Source: Micromonospora sp. WMMD882
Lineage (GTDB): Bacteria; Actinomycetota; Actinomycetes; Mycobacteriales; Micromonosporaceae
DNA length: 64,000 bases
NCBI RefSeq assembly: GCF_027497255.1
Contig: NZ_CP114903.1
Location: 1,364,001-1,428,000 of the forward strand
Direction: 5' to 3'
Made by a program: the position numbers and the translations under genes. Shown piece by piece: positions 26,137 to 33,993 of the stretch (position 1 is the first letter of the stretch; each line of letters starts with the position of its first letter). The notes under the pieces were generated by a model, which had not been told where the DNA came from, ran no database searches, and was given only the letters and a program-made list of their open reading frames with translations.

Positions 26137-27881
26137 TCGCCACGGCGGGGCACGTGGACCACGGCAAGTCGACGTTGGTGCGGGCGCTGACCGGGATGGA
26201 GCCGGACCGGTGGGCGGAGGAACGTCGTCGGGGCATGACCATCGATCTGGGGTTCGCCTGGACGCGGTTGCCGTCGGGGGGCACGGTGGCGTTCGTGGAC
26301 GTGCCGGGTCACGAGCGGTTCGTGCCGAACATGCTGGCCGGGGTGGGGCCGGCGCCGGCGGCGTTGGTGGTGGTGGCGGCCGACGAGGGGTGGATGCCGC
26401 AGTCGGCGGAGCACCTGGCGGCGTTGGACGCGTTGGGCGTGTCGTTCGGGTTGGTGGCGGTGACGCGGGCGGATCTGGCTGATCCGGGTCCGGTGTCGGC
26501 GCGGGCCCGGGCGGAGCTCGCCGCGTCGTCGTTGGGCGAGGTGGAGGTGGTGGCGGTCAGCGCGGTCACCGGGGCCGGGCTGGCGCGGTTGCGGGCGGCG
26601 TTGGACCGGTTGGCGGCGCGGTTACCGCCGCCGGCGTTGGCGGGGCCGGTGCGGTTGTGGGTGGACCGGTCGTTCTCGGTGCGGGGCAGCGGCACGGTGG
26701 TGACGGGCACGTTGGGGGCGGGCCGGTTGCGGGTCGGTGACCGGCTGGCGGTGGCCGGCGTGGACGCCTCGGTGCGGGTGCGGGCGTTGCAGTCCCTGGG
26801 GGTGGCGCGGGATCAGGTGGACGCGGTGGCCCGGGTGGCGGTGAATCTGCGGGGGGTGGCGCGGGAGCGGGTGGGCCGGGGCGCCGTGCTGGTGTCGCCC
26901 GACGCGTTCGGCCTGACGGATCTGGTGGACGTGCGGGTGGCCGGCACGCCGGCCGGTGAGCTGCCGGCGACGGTGATGCTGCACGTGGGGTCGGCGGCGG
27001 TGCCGGCGCGGGTGCGGCCGTTGGGGGCGGACACCGTGCGGCTGCGGTTGGCCCGCGCGTTGCCGCTGTTGGTGGGGGATCGCGCGGTGCTGCGGGATCC
27101 GGGCCGGCGGCTGGTGGTGGGTGGGGTGACGGTGTTGGACGTGACGCCGCCGGGGTTGGCGCGGCGGGGCGCGGCGGCGGCGCGGGCGGTGGTGCTGGCC
27201 GGGTTGGACGGTCGGGCGGACGCGGTGGGCGAGGTACGTCGGCGCAGGCTGGTGCGGGCGGCGGAGCTGGCCCGGATGGGGGTGCCGGTGACGCTGACGC
27301 CGGTGGCGGGGGACTGGTTGGCCGACCCGGAGCACTGGGCGGGTCTGGCGGCGCGGTTGACGGCGGAGGTGGCCCGGTACGCGGGCGAGCATCCGTTGGA
27401 GGTGGGCGCGCCGGTGGAGGTGCTGCGGCAGCGGCTGGGGCTGCCGGACCGGGCGCTGGTGGAGGCGTTGGTGGGTCCGCCGTTGTGGTTGCGGGGTGGC
27501 CGGGTGGGCGCGTCGTCGGCGGTGGGGCTGCCGGAGCCGGTGGCGCGGGCGGTGCAGCGGGTGCGGGCCCACCTGCGGGGGCGGCCGTTCCGGGCCCCGG
27601 AGGCGGATCAGCTGGCGCGGTGGGGGTTGGGGGCGCGGGAGGTCGCCGCGGCGGCGCGGGCGGGGCAGTTGCTGCGCCTGGCGGAGAACGTGGTGTTGTT
27701 GCCGGACGCCCCGCAGGAGGCGGCGCGGGTGTTGGCGGGGCTGCCGCAGCCGTTCACGGTGGCGGCGGCGCGGGGGGCGTTGGACACGTCACGGCGGGTG
27801 GCGGTGCCGTTGCTGGAGCTGTTGGACCGGCGGGGGCTCACCCGGCGGCTGCCGGGTGACGTCCGGACGGTGGTGACGTGA
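26127..27881 (+). CDS. selB: selenocysteine-specific elongation factor
   Basis: 584 residues. The GTPase domain begins at once: ATAGHVDHGKSTL (G1), DVPGHERFVPNML (G3), TRADL in place of the usual NKxD (G4). Domains II and III follow (RSFSVRGSGTVVTGT), then winged-helix repeats at the C-terminus that read the SECIS hairpin. GTG 26127 or GTG 26133 are both possible starts inside the end of selA. It delivers Sec-tRNA to the ribosome at the fdhA TGA. Codons end strongly in G, following the local + strand skew. Confidence 0.95.
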   Translation: MWVIATAGHVDHGKSTLVRALTGMEPDRWAEERRRGMTIDLGFAWTRLPSGGTVAFVDVPGHERFVPNMLAGVGPAPAALVVVAADEGWMPQSAEHLAALDALGVSFGLVAVTRADLADPGPVSARARAELAASSLGEVEVVAVSAVTGAGLARLRAALDRLAARLPPPALAGPVRLWVDRSFSVRGSGTVVTGTLGAGRLRVGDRLAVAGVDASVRVRALQSLGVARDQVDAVARVAVNLRGVARERVGRGAVLVSPDAFGLTDLVDVRVAGTPAGELPATVMLHVGSAAVPARVRPLGADTVRLRLARALPLLVGDRAVLRDPGRRLVVGGVTVLDVTPPGLARRGAAAARAVVLAGLDGRADAVGEVRRRRLVRAAELARMGVPVTLTPVAGDWLADPEHWAGLAARLTAEVARYAGEHPLEVGAPVEVLRQRLGLPDRALVEALVGPPLWLRGGRVGASSAVGLPEPVARAVQRVRAHLRGRPFRAPEADQLARWGLGAREVAAAARAGQLLRLAENVVLLPDAPQEAARVLAGLPQPFTVAAARGALDTSRRVAVPLLELLDRRGLTRRLPGDVRTVVT

Positions 27882-27937
27882 GGGCCGGTTTCCCGAAGGT
27901 CGGGGTGGGGCGGGGGCTGTCCGGTTACGGTGCGGGT

Positions 27938-28135
27938 GTGGATCCGTCCGCGGTCTGGCGGGACCGGCTGCACCGGTGGCGCATCGAGGCGTACCGGGCG
28001 CCTGATCTGCGGTTCGCGGTGTTCGCGACGAACGGTCCGACGGAGTCTGCGCCGTTGTGGTTGTTCGGGATGCCGGCGTTGGCGCGGTGGTTGATGACGC
28101 ACGCCATCGAGCTGGACGACCTGGAACCGGACTGA
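27938..28135 (+). CDS. small conserved-looking protein of unknown function
   Basis: 65 residues from GTG 27938: starts VDPSAVWRDRLHRWRIEAYR and contains RFAVFATNGPTESAPLWLFG and ARWLMTHAIELDDLEPD. No domain recognised; composition is that of a real soluble protein. An alternative GTG at 27878 would overlap the selB stop (GTGA) and add a 20-residue Gly-rich leader with little coding character. Cotranscription with selB is possible. Function unknown; no evidence that it takes part in selenium metabolism. Confidence 0.6.
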   Translation: MDPSAVWRDRLHRWRIEAYRAPDLRFAVFATNGPTESAPLWLFGMPALARWLMTHAIELDDLEPD

Positions 28136-28203
28136 CCACCCCGAACGGGTGACAACACCGCTTTTGCCCGTTTCGCCGCTCGGGTGGCCCTACCGTCGGC
28201 GAG

Positions 28204-28389
28204 GTGAAGGATCGAGGGCTGCGGGTCTTCGTGGCCGTGCTCACCGGTCTGGCGGTGCTCTACTTCGGCGGCGCCGGCCGGGACCCGGCCGAGGGTGGCC
28301 GGGTGTCCAACGGGGTGATCGTCCTGGCGGTGCTCGCCGCGCTGCTGGTGTGGCAGGTCACCAAACCGGGCGACACCTCGGCCAAGTAG
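28204..28389 (+). CDS. small membrane protein, hypothetical
   Basis: 61 residues with two hydrophobic segments (VFVAVLTGLAVLYFGGA and VIVLAVLAALLVWQVT) separated by a short polar loop. GTG start at 28204 directly follows GAG, with GGCGAGG just upstream as a possible ribosome site. It converges on the HhH-GPD gene (7 bases between stops). Unknown family; a small inner-membrane protein is the only supported statement. Confidence 0.6.
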   Translation: MKDRGLRVFVAVLTGLAVLYFGGAGRDPAEGGRVSNGVIVLAVLAALLVWQVTKPGDTSAK

Positions 28390-28396
28390 CGGCCGG

Positions 28397-29050
28397 TTAC
28401 CGGGTCGACGCGGCCCGGGTCACCGCGGCGGCCGACTCGGCCCCCAACGCCACCCGCACCAGCGCCGAGGTGAGCCGGCCGAGGTCCGCCGGCGCGACGA
28501 GCGCGGCCAGGTCCCGCGCCGAGGGGGGCAGGCCGAGCCGGTGGGCGCCGGCCAGGGCCCGCCGGTCGGCGAACGGCCGCAGGTCCGGCCAGACCGCCTG
28601 GACCTCCCGCAGGAAGATGTCCGCGCCGGTGGGGCCGATGCCGGGGAACGCGGTGAGCAGCCGGCGCAGCCGGTCCGGGTCCCCGGCGCCGGCGGCGCGC
28701 AACCGACGCAGGTCGCCGTGCCACCGCTCCAGGCACAGCCGCGCTCCGGTACCCAGCAGCGTGGCGGTCCGTTCGTCGTAGCGGCGGTAGTGGCCGCGAC
28801 CGAGAGCGTCGACGCGGTCCTGCCAGTCGGCGGCCTCCATCCGCTGCGGCGTGGTCCAACCGGCGGCGAACAGCTCCCGGGCGGCGGCCACGGCCACGCC
28901 CGCCCGGATCCGGGTGCTGAGCAGGGTGGCCAGCACCAGCAACTGGTAGAGGGCGGCAGGCCGGTCGGCTAACCGGATGCCGGCCTCGTCGGCGTAGGTG
29001 TGGGGTTGGCGGCGCAGCAGGACCCGGGCCAGAGTGCGGTGGTCGCTCAC
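28397..29050 (-). CDS. HhH-GPD base-excision DNA repair protein (endonuclease III-like)
   Basis: 217 residues. The helix-hairpin-helix LLTAFPGIGPTGADIFLREV lies near residue 139 and follows YELLVLATLLSTRI-like helices of the HhH-GPD fold (here LYQLLVLATLLSTRI). There is no C-terminal four-cysteine cluster, and the conserved Asp/Lys catalytic pair is not obvious, so enzymatic activity is uncertain. GTG start at 29050 chosen; the frame extends further but crosses the promoter of the divergent small gene. Likely a DNA glycosylase-type or related DNA-binding protein. Confidence 0.78.
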   Translation of the reverse strand: MSDHRTLARVLLRRQPHTYADEAGIRLADRPAALYQLLVLATLLSTRIRAGVAVAAARELFAAGWTTPQRMEAADWQDRVDALGRGHYRRYDERTATLLGTGARLCLERWHGDLRRLRAAGAGDPDRLRRLLTAFPGIGPTGADIFLREVQAVWPDLRPFADRRALAGAHRLGLPPSARDLAALVAPADLGRLTSALVRVALGAESAAAVTRAASTR

Positions 29051-29183
29051 GGTGACCGGATACCCACCGGCGGGCCGGTTCAGCCGTCGGACGGGCGGCC
29101 CGCCGCATGGGCCCGACCGGGTCGGGTACGCGGTGCGGACGCGGCCCGCGACGGTGGGTCGCAGGTTCCGGAAGGAGACTCCC

Positions 29184-29381
29184 GTGACGAACCCGCAACA
29201 GCCCGAGCTGCGACGTAACGGCCGCAACGACGCCGTACAGGACGCGAAGGGCCCGGGCCCGGGCGCGCGTCCGCGTGGCGGCGCCTCCCGGGGCGACGAA
29301 GGTCGTCCGGTGCCCCGCGGCCAGAGCTCCCCGTACGGGCCGGCCGCCGGGCAGGTCGCCGACGACGACAGCGACGACTAA
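29184..29381 (+). CDS. small hydrophilic, probably disordered protein
   Basis: 65 residues rich in Arg, Gly, Pro, Asp and Asn, beginning VTNPQQPELRRNGRNDAVQD and ending in an acidic tail DDDSDD. GTG at 29184 is preceded by GAAGGAGA at a good distance, the best argument that it is real. No hydrophobic core, so probably unstructured; similar short proteins occur in actinobacterial stress loci, but the function is unknown. It overlaps the next, convergent gene by 4 bases. Confidence 0.6.
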   Translation: MTNPQQPELRRNGRNDAVQDAKGPGPGARPRGGASRGDEGRPVPRGQSSPYGPAAGQVADDDSDD

Positions 29382-29851
29382 CCCCGCCATGGGGTGGCTG
29401 GCCGTAGCCGGTTCCAGGTGGCGGCGGCCACCACCCCGTACACCAGGTGCGGCACCAGGTCGGACAGCCAGTCCACGCGGCTCCACCGGCGCGGGTCGGT
29501 GACCCCCAGCGCGGTCATGCCGCCGTCGGAGAGGGCCATCACGCCCAGGCCGAGCACGGTTGCCGACACCGGCAGCGGTGGCCGGCGTCCCCGGGTGAGC
29601 AGCGCGAACCCCACCGCCGCCCCGACGCCGAGCCCGTAGCCGAGCAGCGGCCCGAGACCGGCGCGGCGGTTGGCCGCCGGCTCCGACGGCCCGAGGTCGA
29701 CGTGCGCGGCGTCGGCGAGCCGTCCGGCGGCGGCGTCCGGGGTGCCGCTGGCGGGTCGGGCCCGGGCCACCATGTCCAGGTAGGTGGTCATGTTCAGCGC
29801 GGTGCTGCCGGCGGCGCCGGCGATCATCGCGTCGACCAGGGCCCCGCTCAT
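29378..29851 (-). CDS. hypothetical membrane protein
   Basis: 157 residues with about four hydrophobic stretches: a first helix near residues 5-25, LLGYGLGVGAAVGFALL, ATVLGLGVMALSDGGMTALG and LVPHLVYGVVAAATW. A polar segment of about 40 residues follows helix one. No named family recognised. It is coupled to the upstream 69-residue gene (ATGA at 29848-29851), so the two probably form a small operon. Confidence 0.7.
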   Translation of the reverse strand: MSGALVDAMIAGAAGSTALNMTTYLDMVARARPASGTPDAAAGRLADAAHVDLGPSEPAANRRAGLGPLLGYGLGVGAAVGFALLTRGRRPPLPVSATVLGLGVMALSDGGMTALGVTDPRRWSRVDWLSDLVPHLVYGVVAAATWNRLRPATPWRG

Positions 29852-30057
29852 CGCGGGTCGCCGGGTTCCCGCTCGCCCTTCGGGCCGAAGGTCCGCTCGC
29901 CACGGGGCACGCCCCGCTGGCCCCGGTCCTGTTGCAGGATCCGGTTGGCGACCTCGTCGGCGGCGCCGTCGGCGGCGCGTCCGGAGTTGTCCACCTGGTT
30001 ACGCAGGCGGGCGCGTTGCTTGTCGTAGGCGTTGCTGCCCGGTCGTGGTCCCGGCAT
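29848..30057 (-). CDS. small charged protein, hypothetical
   Basis: 69 residues, MPGPRPGSNAYDKQRARLRN and then VDNSGRAADGAADEVANRIL, ending basic/Pro-rich. An amphipathic helix pattern covers residues 10-45; no hydrophobic core beyond it. A start at 30057 follows GGGGACGACGTC, a weak ribosome site. Its stop overlaps the ATG of the membrane protein gene. No function can be assigned; a partner role for the membrane protein is only positional. Confidence 0.6.
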   Translation of the reverse strand: MPGPRPGSNAYDKQRARLRNQVDNSGRAADGAADEVANRILQQDRGQRGVPRGERTFGPKGEREPGDPR

Positions 30058-30174
30058 GACGTCGTCCCCTCCGTGCTGGTGGTCACCTTCCGCAGGGCCG
30101 GGTACCCGCCGTGTCGGCGGCCATGCCGCCCACCGGCCCTGGCCAGGCGGCCGTGCCGGGCCGGCCAGCGGCGC

Positions 30175-31056
30175 TCAGTGCGGGGGACGGACCACGGCCA
30201 CCGGGCAGGCGGCGTGGTGCAGCATGGACTGGCTGACCGAGCCGAGCAGCAGGCCGGTGAGCTCGCCGTGCCCGCGAGCGCCCACGACCAGCAGTTGGGC
30301 CTGCCGGGACGCCCCGGCCAGGGCCGGGCCGGGCCGGTCGCGCGCCACCTGCCGGGTCACCGGCACCTGCGGGTAGCGGTCGGCGAGCCCGGCGACGGAC
30401 TCGGCCAGGAGCCGCTCCTCGTCGCCGCGCAACGCCGTGTCGTCGTGCACGAGGGGTTGCATGTCGCCGGGGCCGGTGGAGGCGGGATGCCGGTAGGCGT
30501 GCAGCGCGACCAGGCCGACGCCGCGCGCGGCGGCCTGCTCGGCGGCCACCTCGACGGCGTACCGGGACAGCGGGGAGCCGTCCACGCCGACGAGCACCGG
30601 CGCGCCGGGGCGGTCGACGCCGCGGGCCACCAGCACCGGGCAGTCGGCGTGCGCGGCGACCTGCACGGCGACGGAGCCGACCAGCAGCGCGGTGAACCCG
30701 CCGAGCCCCCGGTCGCCGATGACGACCAGGGCGGCGGTCGGTGACTCGCCGAGCAGCACGGCGGAGGCCGCGCCGTCGATGATCTCGCCGGTGATCCGCA
30801 GGTCCGCGTCGACCCGCTCGGCTTCGGCGACTGCCTCGTCGACGAGGTGGCGGGCCTGCTGGCGCAGCCCGCCGGCGCGCGGCCCGCCGGGCGCCGGCTC
30901 CCCGCTGACCCGCAGCAGCGGCCAGATGAAGGCGTGCACGATCCGCAACGGCCGTCGACGGCGGCCGGCTTCGGCGGCGGCCAGCCGCACGGCGCGCAGC
31001 GCGGCCGGTGAACCGTCCACACCGACGACCACCGCCGCCGAGTCCGCCGTGTTCAC
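30175..31056 (-). CDS. tandem universal stress protein (two UspA domains)
   Basis: 293 residues made of two UspA domains, roughly 1-145 and 150-293. Each starts with the strand VVVGVDGSPAA / VLVGVDGSPLS and ends with an ATP-binding G-2x-G-9x-G(S/T) pattern, seen as GDRGLGGFTALLVGSVA and GARGHGELTGLLLGSVS. Both domains thus should bind ATP, as in Mycobacterium Rv2623-type proteins. GTG start at 31056 has AAGGAGA. It is divergent from the DUF574 methyltransferase with 119 bases between. Confidence 0.93.
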   Translation of the reverse strand: MNTADSAAVVVGVDGSPAALRAVRLAAAEAGRRRRPLRIVHAFIWPLLRVSGEPAPGGPRAGGLRQQARHLVDEAVAEAERVDADLRITGEIIDGAASAVLLGESPTAALVVIGDRGLGGFTALLVGSVAVQVAAHADCPVLVARGVDRPGAPVLVGVDGSPLSRYAVEVAAEQAAARGVGLVALHAYRHPASTGPGDMQPLVHDDTALRGDEERLLAESVAGLADRYPQVPVTRQVARDRPGPALAGASRQAQLLVVGARGHGELTGLLLGSVSQSMLHHAACPVAVVRPPH

Positions 31057-31175
31057 CTCGTCGTCTCCTTCCCGTGACTCCCAGTATCGCCTGCGTGCGG
31101 GTCGTGGCGGGCCGATACCGGCCGGCCGGGGCGTCGGTACGCTGTCGGCCACCACAGTGGAGAGGGACGACACGC

Positions 31176-31922
31176 ATGGACGAGCCGAGCGGGCCGAGCA
31201 CCGCACGTATGATCGACTTCTGGTTGGGCGGGGACGACCACTTCCCGGTCGACGTGGCCGCCGCGCGGGCCTTCGAGCAGGCGTACGGGCCGTGCGCGCC
31301 GGTGTTCCGCTCGCTGCGGGCGTTCCTGGGGCGGGCGGTGCGGCACGTCGCCGACGCCGGGGTGGATTCCTTCCTGGTGTTCGGGGCGGGGGTGCCGACG
31401 TGCGGCAACGTCCACGAGATCGTCCCGCAGGCCCGGGTGCTCTACACCGATCTCGACCCGGTGATCGTGCGGCACGGCCAGCGGCTGCTCGCCGGCCAGA
31501 ACCGGGTGGGCTACGGCTTCGGCGACGCCCGCGACGTCGCCGGCATCGACCCGGCGCTGCGGGAGCGGTTCCTGCCCGGTTGGGGCAGCCGCCCGGTGGG
31601 GCTGGTGTTCCTCGGGCTGGCCGCGTTCCTCGACGACGACACCCTGGCCGGCGTCCTGGACGACCTGTACGAGGCGGTGGCCCCGGGCAGCCGGCTGGCC
31701 GTCGACTTCGACACCGAGGAGCTGGCCGGGTATCCGCAGGCGCTGGCGATGATGGGGCCCGAGTTCCGGATGCGGGCCCCGAAGGAGTTCGCGGCGCTGC
31801 TGGGGCGGTGGCAGCCGACCGACGACGGGATCGTGCCGGTGGCCCGGTGGCGTCCGGACGGTTCGCCGGAGCAGGTGCCGGACGCGTTCTACGGGGCGGT
31901 GGCGGTCAAGCCCGCCGGGTGA
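31176..31922 (+). CDS. SAM-dependent methyltransferase-like protein (DUF574)
   Basis: 248 residues. Starts with STARMIDFWLGGDDHFPVD, the signature of the actinobacterial DUF574 family (often labelled S-adenosyl methyltransferase), followed by FLVFGAGVPT in place of the usual DxGxGxP motif, YTDLDPVIVRHGQ and the acidic GDARD. This Rossmann-type fold suggests SAM binding, but the substrate is unknown, and this member has FGAG where most have DIGTG, so activity may be altered. ATG 31176 follows GGAGAGGGA. Confidence 0.85.
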   Translation: MDEPSGPSTARMIDFWLGGDDHFPVDVAAARAFEQAYGPCAPVFRSLRAFLGRAVRHVADAGVDSFLVFGAGVPTCGNVHEIVPQARVLYTDLDPVIVRHGQRLLAGQNRVGYGFGDARDVAGIDPALRERFLPGWGSRPVGLVFLGLAAFLDDDTLAGVLDDLYEAVAPGSRLAVDFDTEELAGYPQALAMMGPEFRMRAPKEFAALLGRWQPTDDGIVPVARWRPDGSPEQVPDAFYGAVAVKPAG

Positions 31923-31961
31923 GGGCCGGCGAGAGCGCCGGGGCGTCCTCCGTATGCTTGC

Positions 31962-31975
31962 TTGCCGTACGGCAA
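31962..31975 (+). promoter_or_regulatory. 14-bp perfect palindrome upstream of the PP2C-type phosphatase
   Basis: TTGCCGTACGGCAA lies 22 bases before the start codon at 31997, between the stop of the methyltransferase and the ribosome site. TTGC is repeated just upstream (CTTGCTTGCC). Its symmetry and position indicate a repressor site or overlapping promoter. The MarR-family gene downstream in the same direction is one possible regulator. Confidence 0.5.
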
Positions 31976-31996
31976 ACAGTTTCTCGGAGGGTATCC

Positions 31997-33166
31997 ATGC
32001 CGCAGGCGCCCGCATCGGTGTCGCGCGTGTTGCGTCACGCCCCGCCGGACCGGCTGGTCGAGGTCGCCGACCGGGCCATCCGGTCGGCGACCGGCGCGGT
32101 GCGGACGGACGTCTTCGTCGCCGACTACCGCATCGCCGGGCTGTGGCCGGTGTTGGACCCGAGCCTGTCGGCGTCCGACCCGTCGGCCGGCGGTGACGAC
32201 GCGCAGCGGTGTTTCCGCAGCCAGCAGCCGGTTGTCGACAGCCCTGACGGGGGCCGGTGCCGGATGTGGTTGCCGCTGACCGTGTGGGGTGAGCGGCTGG
32301 GCGTGCTGCTGGTGGAGTTGTCGGGGCCGCCCGCCCCGGAGACGGTGGACTGGGTGGGGGAGGTCGCCGGTGACCTGGCGGTGGCGTTGCGCGCCGCCGA
32401 CCGGGAGACCGACAGGTACCGTCGGGCACGCCGGCGGGAACGGCTGACCATGGCCGCCGAGCTGCAGTGGGACCTGCTGCCCGGACGCAGCCTCACCCAT
32501 CCGGCGTTCCGGCTGGCCGGGCAGCTCGAGCCGGCGTACTCGGTGGGCGGGGACCACTTCGACTGGTCACTGGACACCGACCGGTTGACCGTCACGGTCC
32601 TCAACGGCACCGGCAGCGGTCTGTCCGCGGCGTTGCTGACGTCGGTGGCGGTCAACGCGATGCGCAACGCCCGCCGGTCCGGGGGCAGCCTGGTCGAGCA
32701 GGCGGAGCTGGCCTCGGACACGCTGTTCTACCAGCACCGGGGCGTCCGGCACGTGGCGACGCTGCTGTTGGAGGTGGACGTGCGCCGGGGCCGGGTGCGC
32801 GCGGTCGACGCCGGGTCGCCGCACCTGCTGCGGGCCCGTGCCGGCGCGGTCGAGCGGATCACGTTGGAGCAACAGTTGCCGCTGGGCATGTTCCCCGAGA
32901 CCCGCTACCACCCGCAGGAGTTCGACCTGGACGTCGGGGACCGGCTCTTCGTGGTCAGCGACGGGGTGTACGCGGCCGATCCGACGGGCGCGGAGCCGTA
33001 CGGGTCGCGGGCGATGGCCCGGTCGATCCGGTCGACGCGGCTGCAACCGGCCGCCGAGGCGGTTGGTACGGTGATGCGCGAACTGCACGCCTACCACGCC
33101 GACGCGGATCTGCGCGATGATGCGGTGGTCGTGTGCCTTGACTGGCGGGGCGGGTGGGAGCAGTAG
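31997..33166 (+). CDS. PP2C-type serine phosphatase (RsbU/SpoIIE family)
   Basis: 389 residues. The N-terminal half (about 30-130) looks like a GAF-type sensory domain ending with DLAVALRAADRETDRYRR, a helical linker. The C-terminal half is a SpoIIE/RsbU phosphatase: MAAELQWDLLPGRS, YSVGGDHFDW (GGD metal motif), LNGTGSGLSAALLTSVAVNA and DRLFVVSDGVYAA, LRDDAVVVCLDW. It would dephosphorylate an anti-sigma antagonist. In some family members SD/GGDxxD aspartates bind manganese; here the first is present. ATG 31997 has CGGAGGG. Confidence 0.9.
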   Translation: MPQAPASVSRVLRHAPPDRLVEVADRAIRSATGAVRTDVFVADYRIAGLWPVLDPSLSASDPSAGGDDAQRCFRSQQPVVDSPDGGRCRMWLPLTVWGERLGVLLVELSGPPAPETVDWVGEVAGDLAVALRAADRETDRYRRARRRERLTMAAELQWDLLPGRSLTHPAFRLAGQLEPAYSVGGDHFDWSLDTDRLTVTVLNGTGSGLSAALLTSVAVNAMRNARRSGGSLVEQAELASDTLFYQHRGVRHVATLLLEVDVRRGRVRAVDAGSPHLLRARAGAVERITLEQQLPLGMFPETRYHPQEFDLDVGDRLFVVSDGVYAADPTGAEPYGSRAMARSIRSTRLQPAAEAVGTVMRELHAYHADADLRDDAVVVCLDWRGGWEQ

Positions 33167-33214
33167 CCGTACGTGTGGGGTAACCACGAGCGGGACAATC
33201 GCAGGGGACATCGG

Positions 33215-33688
33215 GTGGAGCGACCTCCGAATCTGGCTGCGGCGATCGAGGCGGCCGCCGGGGCTCTGGTCGGCGTGCTGGAGCAGGCCGGCTCCCGGCA
33301 CAGCGTGTCGGTGCCGCCGACGCAGCTTCGGGTGCTGTCGATCGTCAGCGCCCGGCCGGACACGAACGTGAACCGGTTGGCGGAGCTGCTGGACGTGGTG
33401 CCGTCGTCGGCCAGTCGGCTCTGTGACCGGTTGGAGGCGACCGGCCTGTTGCGGCGGGTGGCCGATCCCCGGGACCGGCGGGAGGTGCACCTGGTCCTGA
33501 CCCCGGCGGCGGAGAACCTGCTGCGGGAGATCACCGAGCGGCGGCACCGGGCGGTGCAGGCGGTGCTGGACCAGATGCCGCACCGGACCCAGCACGAGTT
33601 GCTGCTGGCCCTGGCGGCGTTCGGTCAGGCGGCCGCGTTGGTGGAGGCGGCCGCCGCCCCGCAGGACCGGACGGCCTGGACGGCCTGA
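33215..33688 (+). CDS. MarR-family transcriptional regulator
   Basis: 157 residues from GTG 33215, which has AGGGGA upstream; a GTG at 33173 is also possible. The winged helix is clear: PTQLRVLSIVSARPDTNVNR, LAELLDVVPSSASRLCDRLE (recognition helix) and the wing LLRRVADPRDRREVHLVLT. MarR dimers bind palindromic operators and usually sense small phenolic or oxidising ligands. It lies 48 bases after the phosphatase and may control that operon through the palindrome at 31962-31975. Confidence 0.9.
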   Translation: MERPPNLAAAIEAAAGALVGVLEQAGSRHSVSVPPTQLRVLSIVSARPDTNVNRLAELLDVVPSSASRLCDRLEATGLLRRVADPRDRREVHLVLTPAAENLLREITERRHRAVQAVLDQMPHRTQHELLLALAAFGQAAALVEAAAAPQDRTAWTA

Positions 33689-33993
33689 GCGTCCCACACT
33701 CTTTCATCCTAGGACGATTTACAGAATATGGCACCCGCCACCAGCGCCACCCAACCGCCTCGACGACCGGAAACGGAAAAAGCGAGAGCCACACCCAGCG
33801 CAACGACCAGCCGCACGGAGTGGTCACGGGGGCCGGATATAGTGGCACCGCAGCGGGCCAGCCCATGATCGTCACGACCGGGCCGGGCCGCCGATCGCCC
33901 CGGCCCGGGGCGGAGGGCGCCCGACAGCGCACGTTCCTCCGCAGCGCCCCGACCGTCGGCCGGGAGTCGGACCTGTCACGGAGGGGAGGGTCG
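33689..33993 (+). other. intergenic region ahead of the pgsA-like operon
   Basis: 305 bases without a supported gene; the pgsA-like reading frame extends back into it but loses coding character. It contains an AT-richer patch at 33700-33730 with TCATCCTAGGACGATTTA, a near copy of the site at 19289-19306, and an A-rich tract at 33770-33785. The promoter of the conserved operon is expected here. Confidence 0.6.
33705..33716. promoter_or_regulatory. CATCCTAGGACG site, second copy of the 19290 motif
   Basis: Differs from the perfect palindrome at 19290-19301 by one base in the right half; the flanks T upstream and TTTA downstream are also shared. Located 17 bases after the marR stop and 278 bases before the pgsA-like gene. 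Confidence 0.4.
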
